Shown: positions 28,963 through 39,228 of the stretch, one piece after another
How the letters are laid out: every line of letters starts with the position of its first letter
How positions within the stretch are numbered: position 1 is the stretch's first letter
Origin: Geomonas paludis
GTDB taxonomy: Bacteria > Desulfobacterota > Desulfuromonadia > Geobacterales > Geobacteraceae
Assembly: GCF_014193585.1 (NCBI RefSeq)
Contig: NZ_BLXY01000001.1
Location: 1,235,033-1,299,032, forward strand
Direction of reading: 5' to 3'
DNA: 64,000 nucleotides
Made by a program: the position numbers and the translations under genes
Notes under the pieces: model-generated
The model's database searches: none
Told to the model about the DNA's origin: nothing
What the model saw: only the letters and a program-made list of their open reading frames with translations

Positions 28963-30972
28963 CTGTCCAACGATCTGCTTGAAATCTCGGAGAGACTTGC
29001 CGACACCGACGAGGAGCAACGGCGCCTCGCGGTAATGTCACTGCGCCGCCGTCCCTTCCCCGAGGTCATGGAACTGCTGTTCCGTGCCATGGGGGACGAC
29101 AGCTGGCGGGTGCGCAAGGAGGCGGTCAGCGTGGTGCTGCAGGCGCAGCCGCTGCAGGCTGAGGAACTCGAGGCCCTGATCGCACTGCTGCGCTCCGCCG
29201 ACAACGCCGGGTTGCGCAACTCCGCGGTCGAGTCGCTGGAACGGATCGGCGTGCCTGCCGTGGAGCAGCTCTGCGCACACCTGGGCGATCCCGATCACGA
29301 CCTGCGCAAGTTCATCATCGACATCCTGGGCAACATCCGCTGCGCCACCTGCGTCCCGCTTTTGGTGCAGGCGCTCGACGACGAGGACATGAACGTACGG
29401 GTGGCCGCCGCCGAGAACCTCGGCAAGATCGGCGACGCCCATGCGCTGCCGCACCTTTTGAAAGTGCTGGACGGAGGCGAGGTGTGGCTCAAGTTCACCG
29501 TGCTGGACGCCCTCTCCTCGATAGGGGCGCCGGTGCCGCTTGCCAAGCTCGAACCGCTGCTGCAGGAAGGGCTGTTGCGCCGCGCCACCTACGACTGCCT
29601 GGGCATCCTGGGTGACCGCAAGTGCTTCCCCCTGCTCTTGGAAGGGCTGCACGACAAGGCGAAGAACGCCCGCGAGGCGGCCGCCATCGCGCTGATGCGC
29701 CAGCGCGGGCGCCTGAGCCCGCAGGAACAGGAAGAACTGGTGGACCGCCCGCTCAGGGACCTGGCCGGCAGCGCGACGGCGAAGAAGCTGATCGATTCGC
29801 TGCACGGCGAGGAGCCGGTGATGATCTCGGCACTGGCGCAGCTGTGCGGCGTCATGGGGGATGAGCGCGCCGCGCTTCCCCTGGTGCGCGTGGCACGCGC
29901 CGACCGCCTCAAAGGGGTCTGCCTGGAGGCGCTGCGCCGCATCGGCGAGCCTGTCATGCCGCTGCTCCTGGAGCACTTCCCCTTTGCCATCGCCGCCGAG
30001 CGCGCCGTCATTGTGCATCTCATCGCGGAAACCGGGCGCCCCGGCAGCGAGGACCTTCTCTTTGCCGCCCTCGAGGACGAGGGGGCGGAGGTGAGGCGTT
30101 GCGCCGCAGTTGCGCTGGGGCGGCTGGCGCCGCAAGGGGCCGCGCCGCGGGTGGCGCGCCTTTTGGACGATGAAGAGCCGCAGGTGTGCGAAGGGGCCCT
30201 GGACGGGCTGCAGCACCTTGCCGCCAGGGATGCCGAGGGCGTCAGCGCGATCTGCTCCGAGCTTTTGCGTAACCGCGACGCGCGCAAGAGGCGCGACGCC
30301 GCCATCGTCCTCGGTGCCCTCGCCGACGGAGAGCGGCTCGCCCGGCTGGTGAAGGACGAGGATGCCACGGTGCGCCGTGCCGCTGTGGCCTCGCTGGCGC
30401 GCGTGGACCTGCCGCAGGCCCTGGGGGCACTGACCCTGTCGCTCTCCGACGAGGAGCCGGAGGTGCGCGCCGCCGCTGCACAGGCCCTTGCCGAAAAGGG
30501 AGGGCACGAGGTGCTGGCGCCGCTGTGCCTGGCCCTGGCCGACGAGGATCCCTGGGTGCAGACCGCGGCCCTCAAGGGGCTCACTGCCGTCGGGGACCCG
30601 GAGGCGCTGCCGGGGGTGACCGCTTTGCTGGAGCAGGCGCAGGGCCCGGTCCTGATCGCCGCTCTGTCCACCCTGGCCGCCCTGGGCGGGCCCGAGGCGC
30701 TTGGCCCGGTGCGGCAGGCGCTGTATCACGGCGACGAGGAAGTGGTGGAAGCCGCCATCGGCATCCTTGCGGCTCACGGCGCCGACTGGATCCCGGAGCA
30801 CGGCCAGGCGCTTTTGGAGCACCCGCACTGGATGGTGCGGCGCTCTTTCGTGCGCGTCCTCGCCCAACTGCAGGGGGCGGAGTCGCTGACGGTATTGGAT
30901 CAGGCGTTGGCCCGGGAGTCGGACCCCCTGGTCAAAGGCGAGATAGTTGAACTGCTCGACAGGCTGCGCTAA
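28963..30972 (+). CDS. HEAT-repeat protein, probable CTG start
   Basis: About 669 residues of HEAT/PBS-lyase-like helical repeats (for example DPDHDLRKFIIDILGNIRCA, DDEDMNVRVAAAENLGKIGD), some 18-20 units, forming a protein-binding solenoid. The first ATG (29035) has no ribosome site and cuts a repeat; CTG at 28963 has AGGAGAG five bases upstream, 10 bases after the previous stop, and restores the first repeat helix (ISERLADTDEEQRRLAVMSL). I therefore prefer CTG. It sits before cheR and probably scaffolds the signalling proteins. Confidence 0.85.
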   Translation: MSNDLLEISERLADTDEEQRRLAVMSLRRRPFPEVMELLFRAMGDDSWRVRKEAVSVVLQAQPLQAEELEALIALLRSADNAGLRNSAVESLERIGVPAVEQLCAHLGDPDHDLRKFIIDILGNIRCATCVPLLVQALDDEDMNVRVAAAENLGKIGDAHALPHLLKVLDGGEVWLKFTVLDALSSIGAPVPLAKLEPLLQEGLLRRATYDCLGILGDRKCFPLLLEGLHDKAKNAREAAAIALMRQRGRLSPQEQEELVDRPLRDLAGSATAKKLIDSLHGEEPVMISALAQLCGVMGDERAALPLVRVARADRLKGVCLEALRRIGEPVMPLLLEHFPFAIAAERAVIVHLIAETGRPGSEDLLFAALEDEGAEVRRCAAVALGRLAPQGAAPRVARLLDDEEPQVCEGALDGLQHLAARDAEGVSAICSELLRNRDARKRRDAAIVLGALADGERLARLVKDEDATVRRAAVASLARVDLPQALGALTLSLSDEEPEVRAAAAQALAEKGGHEVLAPLCLALADEDPWVQTAALKGLTAVGDPEALPGVTALLEQAQGPVLIAALSTLAALGGPEALGPVRQALYHGDEEVVEAAIGILAAHGADWIPEHGQALLEHPHWMVRRSFVRVLAQLQGAESLTVLDQALARESDPLVKGEIVELLDRLR

Positions 30973-31841
30973 TGCCATATTTCGAACCTGAATTGCAACT
31001 GACGGAAGAAGAATTCCGCCTGATACGGGACCTGATCTACAACCACTGCGGCCTCTTTTTCGATGACGACAGCAAGTACCTGCTGGACCGCCGGCTCGGG
31101 CAGCGCGTGGCCCATCACAACCTGTCGGGCTTCCGCGAGTACTACCAGTTCCTGAAGTACGACCGCAGGAGGGACCAGGAGATCGCCGACATCATGGATC
31201 TCCTCACCACCAACGAGACCTACTTCTTCCGCGAGGCGTTCCAGCTGCGCGCCTTCACCGACGAGATCGTGCCCGAGGTGATGAAACTCAAGCAGCGCGA
31301 ACGGACCCTGCGCATCTGGAGCGCGGGGTGTTCCACCGGCGAGGAGCCGTACACCATCGCCATGCTCCTGCTGGAGATGGGGTGCCTGCACGGCTGGCGG
31401 GTGGAGATCGTCGGGTCGGACATCAGCCAGCGCGTAGTGCAGCACGCCCGCAAGGGGATCTACACCAAGGCGTCGTTTCGCGCCACCGAGGAGCGCTACC
31501 TGAAGCGGTTCTTCACCGAGACCGACGAGGGGTATCGCATCTGCGACGAGGTGCGCGAACTGGTCACCATCAGCCAGATGAACCTGTTCGACGCCAACCG
31601 GCTGGCGCTTTTGGGCAAGATGGACGTCATCTTCTGCCGCAACGTGATCATCTATTTCGACCAGACCTCGAAGAAGCGGGTGGTCGAATCGTTCTACAAC
31701 ACGCTGCGCGGCGGGGGCTACCTCCTTTTGGGGCACTCGGAGTCCCTGATGAACCTGTCCACGGCCTTTGCGCTCAGACACCTGAAAAATGACATGGTCT
31801 ACCAGAAAACGGATACGACCGGCGGCGGAGTGGCCTCGTGA
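30972..31841 (+). CDS. cheR: CheR chemotaxis methyltransferase
   Basis: A 289-residue SAM-dependent methyltransferase that methylates glutamates of chemoreceptors. The N-terminal helical domain (residues ~10-75) precedes the Rossmann fold with [25 protein letters not shown], and [14 protein letters not shown]. It overlaps the HEAT gene by one base and cheB by four. Presence of CheR and CheB implies that receptors encoded elsewhere feed this pathway. Confidence 0.95.
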   Translation: MPYFEPELQLTEEEFRLIRDLIYNHCGLFFDDDSKYLLDRRLGQRVAHHNLSGFREYYQFLKYDRRRDQEIADIMDLLTTNETYFFREAFQLRAFTDEIVPEVMKLKQRERTLRIWSAGCSTGEEPYTIAMLLLEMGCLHGWRVEIVGSDISQRVVQHARKGIYTKASFRATEERYLKRFFTETDEGYRICDEVRELVTISQMNLFDANRLALLGKMDVIFCRNVIIYFDQTSKKRVVESFYNTLRGGGYLLLGHSESLMNLSTAFALRHLKNDMVYQKTDTTGGGVAS

Positions 31842-32905
31842 AAAAGATACGGGTAGTAGTCGTAGACGATTCGGCCTATAATCGGCGCGCCATCACCAGG
31901 ATGCTGGAAGAGCTCCCGGGGGTCCAGGTGGTGGGCTACGCCACCAACGGCGAGGAGGGGATCCGCAGGGTGATCGATCTCACCCCGGACCTGGTGACGC
32001 TCGACCTCGAGATGCCGCGCATGGACGGCTTCACCATGCTGCGCATCCTGATGGCGAGTACGCCGGTCCCGGTGATCGTGATCAGCTCCACCTCCGGCGA
32101 CGAGAAGGTCTTCAAGGCGCTGGAACTGGGTGCCGTCGACTTCATCGCCAAGCCGACCAGCGTCATCTCCGACGAGTTGCTGAAGATCCAGCAGGACCTG
32201 CACCAGAAGGTGCAGGCGGTCTTCAAGCTGAACATGGCGCGGGTGCAGAAACGGGTCGAACCGGCTCCCCCCGTTGCCGAGGTGGCCGTCCCCACGGCTC
32301 CCGCCGGGACCGCCAGCACCATAGACATCGTCGCCATCGGTTCCTCGACGGGCGGGCCGCCGGCCCTGCAGCGCATCTTCTCCTCCTTCAAGGACGCGCC
32401 TCCCTTTGCCATGGTGATTTCCCAGCACATGCCGGCCGGTTTCACCACCGCCTTCGCCGAGAGGCTGAACCGCAGCACCGGCTTCGAGGTGCGCGAGGCG
32501 AAGGACGGCGACGAGGTGCTCCCGGGACGAGCGCTCATCGCCCCCGGCGGGCACAACCTGGTTTTTGCCAGGTTGGGCGACAAGGTGGTGGCGCGCATCC
32601 TGCCCCCCGGCCCCAAGGACCGCTACGTCCCGTCGGTGGACGTCATGTTCCGCTCCTGCGCCGAGCTCTACAAGAACCGGATGCTGGCGGTGGTTCTGAC
32701 CGGCATGGGCAACGACGGTGCCCTCGGGGTGCGCGAGGCGAAGAAGGTCGGCGCCCAGGTGGTGGCCGAGTCCGAGGAATCCGCCGTGGTCTTCGGCATG
32801 CCGCGCGAGGCGATCGCCACGGGCGTGGTGGACCGGGTGGTGCCCATGGACGGCATGGTGCGAGAGATTGTACTTCGTTGCGGCCTCTTGCCGCGATTCG
32901 CTTGA
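31838..32905 (+). CDS. cheB: CheB methylesterase/deamidase
   Basis: A 355-residue CheB with a receiver domain (DD at 10-11, acceptor Asp-56 in [13 protein letters not shown]) and a C-terminal esterase with the Ser in AIGSSTGGP, His in [11 protein letters not shown] and Asp in TGMGNDG. GTG 31838 overlaps the cheR stop. It removes receptor methyl groups when phosphorylated by CheA. Confidence 0.96.
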   Translation: MKKIRVVVVDDSAYNRRAITRMLEELPGVQVVGYATNGEEGIRRVIDLTPDLVTLDLEMPRMDGFTMLRILMASTPVPVIVISSTSGDEKVFKALELGAVDFIAKPTSVISDELLKIQQDLHQKVQAVFKLNMARVQKRVEPAPPVAEVAVPTAPAGTASTIDIVAIGSSTGGPPALQRIFSSFKDAPPFAMVISQHMPAGFTTAFAERLNRSTGFEVREAKDGDEVLPGRALIAPGGHNLVFARLGDKVVARILPPGPKDRYVPSVDVMFRSCAELYKNRMLAVVLTGMGNDGALGVREAKKVGAQVVAESEESAVVFGMPREAIATGVVDRVVPMDGMVREIVLRCGLLPRFA

Positions 32906-32932
32906 TCAACTAGACGTAAATTCGGGGTGCGC

Positions 32933-33751
32933 ATGCAAAAGGACGATGAACGGCTGGTTCATAGCAGGGGCGAGGAGTTCCTGCAGGTTTTCAAAAAGGG
33001 AGCGGAGTTCACCCAGGAACTTTTGAGGGAGAACGAGCGTCTCAGGTTCCGGCTACTGGAACTGGAGAAATCCCAGGTGTCGGGAGAGCCGGCGCCGGCC
33101 GCCGAGCTGAAGAAACTCAACGAGCGGATCGCCGATCTGGAACAGGAGAAGCAGGAGATCCTGGACCGGATCAAGCACGTCGAGGAAGAAAACCAGGATT
33201 TCGCGGCACGCTACCTGGAGATCGAGGACGAGAACAACAACCTCGCCAACCTCTACATAGCGAGCTACCAGCTCCACTCCACGCTCGACTTCAAGGAAGT
33301 GCTCCAGATCATCACCGAGATCATCATCAACCTGATCGGTGCCGAGGAGTTCGCCATCATGCTGCTCGACGAGAAGAGCGACGAGCTGCAGGCGGTCTCG
33401 ACGGAAGGGATCGAGCGTAGCGAGATCCCGTCTTTCCGACTCGGCAAGGGGATCATCGGGAGCGTGGCGCAGTCCGGCGAGAACCATTTCGCCAGCGACT
33501 TCGACAGCTACGAGCGTGATTTCAGCGCTCCGATGGTGTGCATCCCGCTCAAGATCAAGGAGCACGTCATTGGCGTGCTGGCCATCTACAAGCTGTTGAT
33601 GCAGAAAAAGGAATTTGCCGCCGTCGACTACGAGCTCTTCACCCTGCTGGCCGGTCATGCCGCCACCGCCATCTTCAGCTCGCGGCTCTACAGCGATTCC
33701 GAGCGTAAGCTGTCGACCATCCAAGGGTTTATCGATCTATTGACGAAATAG
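32933..33751 (+). CDS. coiled-coil GAF-domain protein
   Basis: A ~272-residue cytosolic protein. Residues 1-110 are a long coiled coil rich in Glu, Lys and Leu; residues ~125-255 form a GAF domain (DFKEVLQIITEIIINLIGAEEFAIMLL as STLDFKEVLQIITEI, and GKGIIGSVAQSGENHFASD). ATG 32933 is taken; GTG 32927 is equally possible. In a cluster without a chemoreceptor it could be the sensory input, with the coiled coil replacing a receptor signalling helix, but that is inference. Confidence 0.82.
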   Translation: MQKDDERLVHSRGEEFLQVFKKGAEFTQELLRENERLRFRLLELEKSQVSGEPAPAAELKKLNERIADLEQEKQEILDRIKHVEEENQDFAARYLEIEDENNNLANLYIASYQLHSTLDFKEVLQIITEIIINLIGAEEFAIMLLDEKSDELQAVSTEGIERSEIPSFRLGKGIIGSVAQSGENHFASDFDSYERDFSAPMVCIPLKIKEHVIGVLAIYKLLMQKKEFAAVDYELFTLLAGHAATAIFSSRLYSDSERKLSTIQGFIDLLTK

Positions 33752-33780
33752 CCAGCAGTGCAACGGGGGATACAGTTCAG

Positions 33781-34158
33781 ATGTCAGATTACAACGTATT
33801 GATAGTTGAAGATTCACCCACCATGAGGCAGCTCATCGCCTTTGCGCTGAAGCGGATCCGGGGGGTGCGTATAGTAGAAGCCAACGATGGTGTCGACGGG
33901 TTGAAGAAACTTTCCTCGGAGCGTTTCGACCTGATCCTGACCGACATCAACATGCCGATCATGGATGGTCTCAAGTTGGTGAGCCTGGTGCGTAACGATG
34001 CCAACTACAAGACCATACCCATTGTGGTCATCACCACCGAGGGTGCCCAGGAAGACCGTGAGCGTGCCCTTGCGCTGGGAGCCAACGACTACATCACCAA
34101 GCCGATTCAGCCGACCAAGATTCTGGATGTAGCCAAGAACCTGCTCCGGATCGTCTAA
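33781..34158 (+). CDS. CheY-like response regulator
   Basis: A 125-residue single receiver, the last gene of the cluster. Acidic pocket ED, acceptor Asp in LILTDINMPIMDG, Thr in VVITTEGAQED and Lys in YITKPIQP are intact. It resembles the receiver at 22484 more than the one at 26876. Confidence 0.92.
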   Translation: MSDYNVLIVEDSPTMRQLIAFALKRIRGVRIVEANDGVDGLKKLSSERFDLILTDINMPIMDGLKLVSLVRNDANYKTIPIVVITTEGAQEDRERALALGANDYITKPIQPTKILDVAKNLLRIV

Positions 34159-34251
34159 CCGGTTTAACCGGGCCCGCACCACTTCCCGTGGGGAGGGGGT
34201 GGATTCACCGGCACTTTCCACAGTTGCCACCGGCCCACGTGTCTCCGCGTC

Positions 34252-34405
34252 CACCGGCTCTCACCGGCTCTCACCGGCTCTCACCGGCTCCGCCGGCTCC
34301 GCCGGGTCCACCGGGTCCACCGGGTCCACCGGGTCCACCAAGGTCCACCAAAGGTCCACCAAAGGTCCACCAAAGGTCCACCAAAGGTTCACCAGGTCCA
34401 CCAAG
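34252..34405. repeat. C-rich minisatellite upstream of leuS
   Basis: Three successive arrays: about four copies of the 10-mer TCACCGGCTC, about five of the 9-mer CCGGGTCCA, and about five of the 10-mer AAGGTCCACC. Rest of 34159-34476 holds no gene; overlapping collagen-like frames in it are products of the repeats. Confidence 0.9.
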
Positions 34406-34476
34406 TTTCCGCAACCGCAGGTTGCCGACATTAAAATATTGCGCGTCCCGCTAGGGGCGCTGGAAGGCGGGGTTTA

Positions 34477-36951
34477 ATGGAAGAGAAATACGTCCCCTCA
34501 GCAGTCGAGGGCAAATGGCAGCAGTACTGGGCTACCCACAACAGCTTCAAGGCCACCGAAGACGCCACCAGGAAGAAGTACTACCTCCTGGAGATGTTCC
34601 CCTATCCCTCCGGCAAGATCCACATGGGTCACGTCAGGAACTACTCCATCGGTGACGTCATCGCCCGCTTCAAAAGGATGCAGGGCTACAACGTGCTGCA
34701 CCCGATGGGTTGGGACGCCTTCGGCATGCCGGCCGAGAACGCCGCCATCCAGAACAAGAGCCACCCCGCCAAGTGGACCTACGAGAACATCGCCTACATG
34801 CGCGGCCAGCTGAAGCGCCTGGGCCTTTCCTACGACTGGGACCGCGAGCTCGCCACCTGCGACCTGGACTACTACAAGTGGGAGCAGAAGATCTTCCTGG
34901 AGATGTATAAGAAAGGTCTCGCCTACAAGAAGTCCTCCGCCGTCAACTGGTGCCCCAAGTGCGAGACGGTGCTCGCCAACGAGCAGGTCGAGGACGGCTG
35001 CTGCTGGCGCTGCGACTCCCTGGTCCAGCAGAAGGAACTTGAGCAGTGGTCCTTCCGCATCACCAACTACGCCCAGGAACTCCTGGACGACACCTACAAG
35101 CTTACCGGCTGGCCGGAGCGCGTGCTCACCATGCAGCGCAACTGGATCGGCCGCTCGGTCGGCTGCGAGATCGACTTCCCGCTCGAGAACGGCCTCACCA
35201 AGATCAAGGTCTTCACCACCCGTCAGGACACCCTGTTCGGCGCCACCTTCATGTCGCTGGCCGCCGAGCACCCGCTCGCCCTTGACCTCGCCACCGCCGG
35301 GCAGCGTGCCGCCGTGGAGGCCTTCATCGACAAGGTGAAGAAGACCGACCGCATCAAGCGCTCCGCCGAGGACCAGGAGAAGGAAGGCGTCTTCACCGGC
35401 TCCTACTGCATCAACCCGGTCACCAACGTCAAGATGCCGATCTACCTGGCCAACTTCGTCCTCATGGACTACGGCACCGGCGCCGTCATGGCCGTGCCGA
35501 CCCACGACCAGCGCGACTTCGAGTTCGCCAAGAAGTACGATCTGCCGCTCAAGGTGGTGATCCAGCCCGAAGGGGAGACCCTCGATCCGGCCACCATGAC
35601 CGAGGCGTACACCGCCGAAGGGACCATGGTCAACTCCGGCCGCTTCGACGGCATGGGCAACAACGACGCCAAGGAAGCCATCGCCGACTTCCTCGAGAAG
35701 GAAGGGATCGGCAAGAAGACGGTCAACTTCCGCCTGCGCGACTGGGGCATCTCCCGCCAGCGTTACTGGGGCAACCCGATCCCGGTCATCAACTGCGACC
35801 TCTGCGGCGTAGTCCCCGTTCCCGAAAAGGACCTTCCGGTCGTGCTCCCCATGGACGCCGAGTTCACCGGCGAGGGGGGGAACCCCTTGGCCCGCGTGGA
35901 CAGCTTCACCACCTGCACCTGTCCGCAGTGCGGCGAGGCCGCGCGCCGCGAGACCGACACCATGGACACCTTCGTGCAGTCCTCCTGGTACTTCCTGCGC
36001 TACTGCTCGCCCAAGTTCACCGCCGGTCCGCTGGACCGCGAACAGGTCGAGCACTGGATGCCGGTGGACCAGTACATCGGCGGCATCGAGCACGCCGTCC
36101 TGCACCTGCTCTACGCCCGTTTCTTCACCAAGGTGCTCAGGGACCTGGGCTACTGCAACGTCGACGAGCCGTTCTCCAACCTGCTCACCCAGGGGATGGT
36201 GATCAAGGACGGCGCCAAGATGTCCAAGTCCAAGGGGAACGTGGTCGATCCCAACGCCCTCATCGAGCGCTACGGCGCCGATACCGCCCGCCTCTTCTCC
36301 CTGTTCGCAGCACCGCCGGAGAAGGATCTCGACTGGAGCGACCAGGGCGTGGACGGCAGCTACCGCTTCCTGAACCGCGTCTGGCGCCTGGTCTACGACG
36401 TGCTCCCCGCCGTCAAGGGAGTCGGGGCCGTGCAGCCCGACCAGCTCTCCGCGGAAGGTAAGAAGCTGCGCCGCGCGGTGCACAAGACCATCAAGAAGGT
36501 CTCCGAGGACGTCGAGGACCGCTTCCACTTCAACACCGCCATTGCCGCGGTAATGGAACTGGTCAACGCCATCCAGGGCTTCGCCGCCAAGGATGCCCCT
36601 GAAAACGTGGCCGTGGTGCGCGAGGCCGTGGAGTCCGTGGTGCGCCTGCTGGCTCCCTTCGTCCCTCACTTCGCCGAGGAACTCTGGGCCGAGCTCGGCC
36701 ACGAGGTTGCCCTGGAGCAGGCCGGCTGGCCCGGCTATGACGCCGACGCCGTCGTCGACGAGGAAATCACCGTCGTCATCCAGGTGAACGGCAAGCTGAG
36801 AAGCAAGCTCACCGTCGCCCCCGACGCCAAGGAGGACGATGTCCGCGCCGCCGCACTGGCCGACGACAAGATCATCCCCTACCTGGAAGGAAAGAACGTC
36901 AAGAAAGTGGTCTACGTCCCGGGCAAGCTGGTCAGCATCGTCGTCGCCTAG
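34477..36951 (+). CDS. leuS: leucyl-tRNA synthetase
   Basis: An 824-residue class I synthetase charging tRNA-Leu. The HIGH-type motif is in [15 protein letters not shown] near residue 42, and KMSKS in [15 protein letters not shown] near 580. The editing domain (~220-420) has [11 protein letters not shown] and [15 protein letters not shown], and the Cys-rich zinc region CDLCGVVPV is present. Length is normal. lptE and holA follow in the same operon, an order common in this family. Confidence 0.97.
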   Translation: MEEKYVPSAVEGKWQQYWATHNSFKATEDATRKKYYLLEMFPYPSGKIHMGHVRNYSIGDVIARFKRMQGYNVLHPMGWDAFGMPAENAAIQNKSHPAKWTYENIAYMRGQLKRLGLSYDWDRELATCDLDYYKWEQKIFLEMYKKGLAYKKSSAVNWCPKCETVLANEQVEDGCCWRCDSLVQQKELEQWSFRITNYAQELLDDTYKLTGWPERVLTMQRNWIGRSVGCEIDFPLENGLTKIKVFTTRQDTLFGATFMSLAAEHPLALDLATAGQRAAVEAFIDKVKKTDRIKRSAEDQEKEGVFTGSYCINPVTNVKMPIYLANFVLMDYGTGAVMAVPTHDQRDFEFAKKYDLPLKVVIQPEGETLDPATMTEAYTAEGTMVNSGRFDGMGNNDAKEAIADFLEKEGIGKKTVNFRLRDWGISRQRYWGNPIPVINCDLCGVVPVPEKDLPVVLPMDAEFTGEGGNPLARVDSFTTCTCPQCGEAARRETDTMDTFVQSSWYFLRYCSPKFTAGPLDREQVEHWMPVDQYIGGIEHAVLHLLYARFFTKVLRDLGYCNVDEPFSNLLTQGMVIKDGAKMSKSKGNVVDPNALIERYGADTARLFSLFAAPPEKDLDWSDQGVDGSYRFLNRVWRLVYDVLPAVKGVGAVQPDQLSAEGKKLRRAVHKTIKKVSEDVEDRFHFNTAIAAVMELVNAIQGFAAKDAPENVAVVREAVESVVRLLAPFVPHFAEELWAELGHEVALEQAGWPGYDADAVVDEEITVVIQVNGKLRSKLTVAPDAKEDDVRAAALADDKIIPYLEGKNVKKVVYVPGKLVSIVVA

Positions 36952-36965
36952 GCGTGAGGAGAACA

Positions 36966-37490
36966 ATGACAGCCACCAGGCTCTTCACAATGCTCCGTTG
37001 GCTCACCCTGCTCGCCGCACTATTCGCCGGCGGTTGCAGTTACAGTCCGGTCATCCAGCATGGCCCCCTGGCCGGCGCCAACGGCGTCAACGTGGTGCTC
37101 TTCGCCAACAAGAGCTACCGCGCCGGCGTGGAGGCGGTCTTGGCCCAAGAGATGATCAACGAGTTCAACTTCCGGACCGGCGGCAAGGTGCTCCCGGGGG
37201 ACCGGGCCGACTACGAGCTTTCCGGGGTGGTGCTCTCCTACAACAGCGTCCCGGTCTCCTATACCGCGGCCGACGTCATCAGGGAGTACAACGCCATCCT
37301 CTCGGTCCAGGCCACCCTGCACGACCAGAAGTCGCATAGGGTCGTCTGGAAGGGGGATGTCACCGAACAGCAGGTTTACCCGGTCAACGCCAACATCGCC
37401 CTGCAGCAGGACGCCGAGGAAGCCGCCATCGAGAAGATCAGCCGGCGCATTTCCGAGCGGATCTGGCAGAAGCTCGGCGAGCGCTTCTAA
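36966..37490 (+). CDS. lptE: LPS-assembly lipoprotein LptE
   Basis: A 174-residue outer-membrane lipoprotein that plugs the LptD barrel for lipopolysaccharide export. ATG 36966 has GAGGAG upstream. The signal is hydrophobic with lipobox LFAGGC, cleaved before Cys-25. The body shows the LptE pattern (SYRAGVEAVLAQEMINEF, DYELSGVVLSY, IREYNAILSVQATL) and a C-terminal helix. Its place after leuS is the classical location in proteobacteria, where it was first called rlpB. Confidence 0.9.
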   Translation: MTATRLFTMLRWLTLLAALFAGGCSYSPVIQHGPLAGANGVNVVLFANKSYRAGVEAVLAQEMINEFNFRTGGKVLPGDRADYELSGVVLSYNSVPVSYTAADVIREYNAILSVQATLHDQKSHRVVWKGDVTEQQVYPVNANIALQQDAEEAAIEKISRRISERIWQKLGERF

Positions 37491-37519
37491 GGGACCGACG
37501 ACAGCTGCTTAGATCGACG

Positions 37520-37557
37520 CCGCCCATTCAGCATCAGGCTGGGTGGGCGGTTTTTTT
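37520..37557 (+). terminator. terminator between lptE and holA
   Basis: A 13 bp stem (37520-37532 with 37538-37550, two G-U pairs) and TTTTTTT. It ends 14 bases before holA, so holA is reached by read-through or another promoter. Confidence 0.88.
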
Positions 37558-37571
37558 GAGGTGAGGTAGAG

Positions 37572-38561
37572 ATGAAACCGGAAGAGTTCAACAAGGCGGT
37601 GGAAAAGGGAGAGCTGGCATCGCTGTACCTTCTGTACGGGGACGAACCGTACCTCGTGGAGCGGGCCGTCAAGAAGCTGATGGACCGGGCCGTCGATCCC
37701 GGCTTTCGCGACTTCAACCTGGACATCTTCTACGGCAACGAGTGCAAGGGCGAGGAGGTTTTCAGTGCCGCCCAGACGCTCCCCATGTTTGCCGACCGCC
37801 GTGTCGTGCTGGTGAAGAAGGGGGGCGACCTTTCCGCCCACGCCATGGAAGTGCTCCTGCCGTACCTGCAGGATCCCTCGCCCGGCACCTGTCTCATCCT
37901 GCAGGCCGAGAAGGTTGACGGCCGCAAGAAGTTCTACGCCGACTTCAAGAAGCGCGGCGAAGCCGTCGAGTTCAAGCGCCCCTACGAGAACCAGCTCGGC
38001 CCCTACGTCCGCGACGAAGTGCGCGCGGCCGGCAAGAAGATCGAGCCTGCCGCGGCCGAACTGCTCGCCTACCTGGTCGGGAACAACCTGCAGGAGCTCG
38101 TCTCCCAGATCGAGAAGCTGTGCATCTATTGCGGCAAGAAGGAAACGGTTGCCGTTGCCGACGTCAAGGCCATCGTTTCCGACACCAAGGTGGAAAGCGT
38201 CTTCGAGTTCACCGATGCCCTGGGCAGCAAGGATCTTCCTCGCGCGTTGAAGATGCTGACCGCGCTCTTGCAGGACGGCGAGGTTCCCCTGCGCATGTTG
38301 GGAGCCGTGGCGCGGCACTTTCGCCAGCTCTGGCAGGTGCGCGAGCTTCTGGACCGGAAGGTCCCCCAGTCCGAGCTCGCCAAGGCGTCCGGGATCAACC
38401 CGTACTTTCTGGGCAAGGTGACGGCGCAGGCGCGCAACTACACGGTGACGGAACTGCAGCGTATTTTCGAGCGTATGTTGGAGCTGGACCTGGCCTTCAA
38501 GTCCGGCGGGTTGGAAGAGCCGCTCTTCGAACGTTTCGTGATGGAGGCCTGCCGGCGCTAG
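37572..38561 (+). CDS. holA: DNA polymerase III subunit delta
   Basis: A 329-residue clamp-loader subunit that opens the beta clamp. It begins with KPEEFNKAVEKGELASLYLLYGDEPYLVE, split here at LYLLYGDEPYLVE, the hallmark N-terminal strand; AEKVDGRKKFYADFKKRGE and the C-terminal collar helices follow. GAGGTGAGG precedes ATG 37572. No ATP-binding motif is present, as expected for delta. Confidence 0.94.
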   Translation: MKPEEFNKAVEKGELASLYLLYGDEPYLVERAVKKLMDRAVDPGFRDFNLDIFYGNECKGEEVFSAAQTLPMFADRRVVLVKKGGDLSAHAMEVLLPYLQDPSPGTCLILQAEKVDGRKKFYADFKKRGEAVEFKRPYENQLGPYVRDEVRAAGKKIEPAAAELLAYLVGNNLQELVSQIEKLCIYCGKKETVAVADVKAIVSDTKVESVFEFTDALGSKDLPRALKMLTALLQDGEVPLRMLGAVARHFRQLWQVRELLDRKVPQSELAKASGINPYFLGKVTAQARNYTVTELQRIFERMLELDLAFKSGGLEEPLFERFVMEACRR

Positions 38562-38738
38562 GAGTGTTGCCGACGGCTTGCGGCAGTAACTTCGGTCGGA
38601 ATTTGGCTTTGGCAGGAAGCAGCGGTTCAGCGGGAGCGCTTGTCCGAGTTCCCTCCCCAGGAGGGGGAGGGCCAGGGAGGGGGCTAGTCCTGCAGAAGAG
38701 AAAGCAGAGACTAAAAAGCAGAAGGTAGCAGAAACGAG

Positions 38739-38770
38739 AAAAGGGAATCCCCGACGGGAATTCCCTTTTT
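38739..38770. terminator. bidirectional terminator between holA and rpsT
   Basis: AAAAGGGAAT and the facing ATTCCCTTTT form a stem with A-run and T-run on its sides, serving both convergent genes. Confidence 0.85.
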
Positions 38771-38794
38771 GCTTTCAAGTAATCCGCTACCGGA

Positions 38795-39058
38795 CTAGGC
38801 CAGGGTGTTGACCAGTTTGGTGAGGCGGGAGACGTTCCTGGAAGCGTTGGAGGAGTGGATGATCCCCTTGGTTGCGGCACCGTCGATGACCGGGATAGCA
38901 GCAGCCAGAGCAGCCTTTGCAGCATCCTGATTCTTGGTGGCAACCGCTTCGCGGACGCGCTTGATGAAAGTGCGCAGGGTAGAACGCTCGTGCTTGTTGC
39001 GCTCAGTCCTCTTTGCGGTCTGCTTGATCCTCTTCATTGCCGATTTATGATTTGCCAA
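38795..39058 (-). CDS. rpsT: 30S ribosomal protein S20
   Basis: An 87-residue basic helical protein that binds 16S rRNA early in 30S assembly. The start [17 protein letters not shown] is typical, followed by [15 protein letters not shown] and [29 protein letters not shown] precedes ATG 39058. It is monocistronic. Confidence 0.97.
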   Translation of the reverse strand: MANHKSAMKRIKQTAKRTERNKHERSTLRTFIKRVREAVATKNQDAAKAALAAAIPVIDGAATKGIIHSSNASRNVSRLTKLVNTLA

Positions 39059-39228
39059 ACTGCACCTCCGGTATTTTAAATGTAGCTTTTAGGTTTTTGG
39101 AAAGAGGAATTATATATCACCCGGGCGGCGCAGAGTCAAGCATAAAACCACCCGCAGTCAAAAAATGCTTCCCGCCGCGCGAACAGGCGACCATACCATT
39201 CTTTCCGTGTGAAAGCCAGCAAAAAAAA

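Noticed and set aside
34188..34477. Collagen-like Gly-Pro-Pro frames upstream of leuS
   Set aside because: Products of 9- and 10-base DNA repeats; overlapping frames and no start signal.
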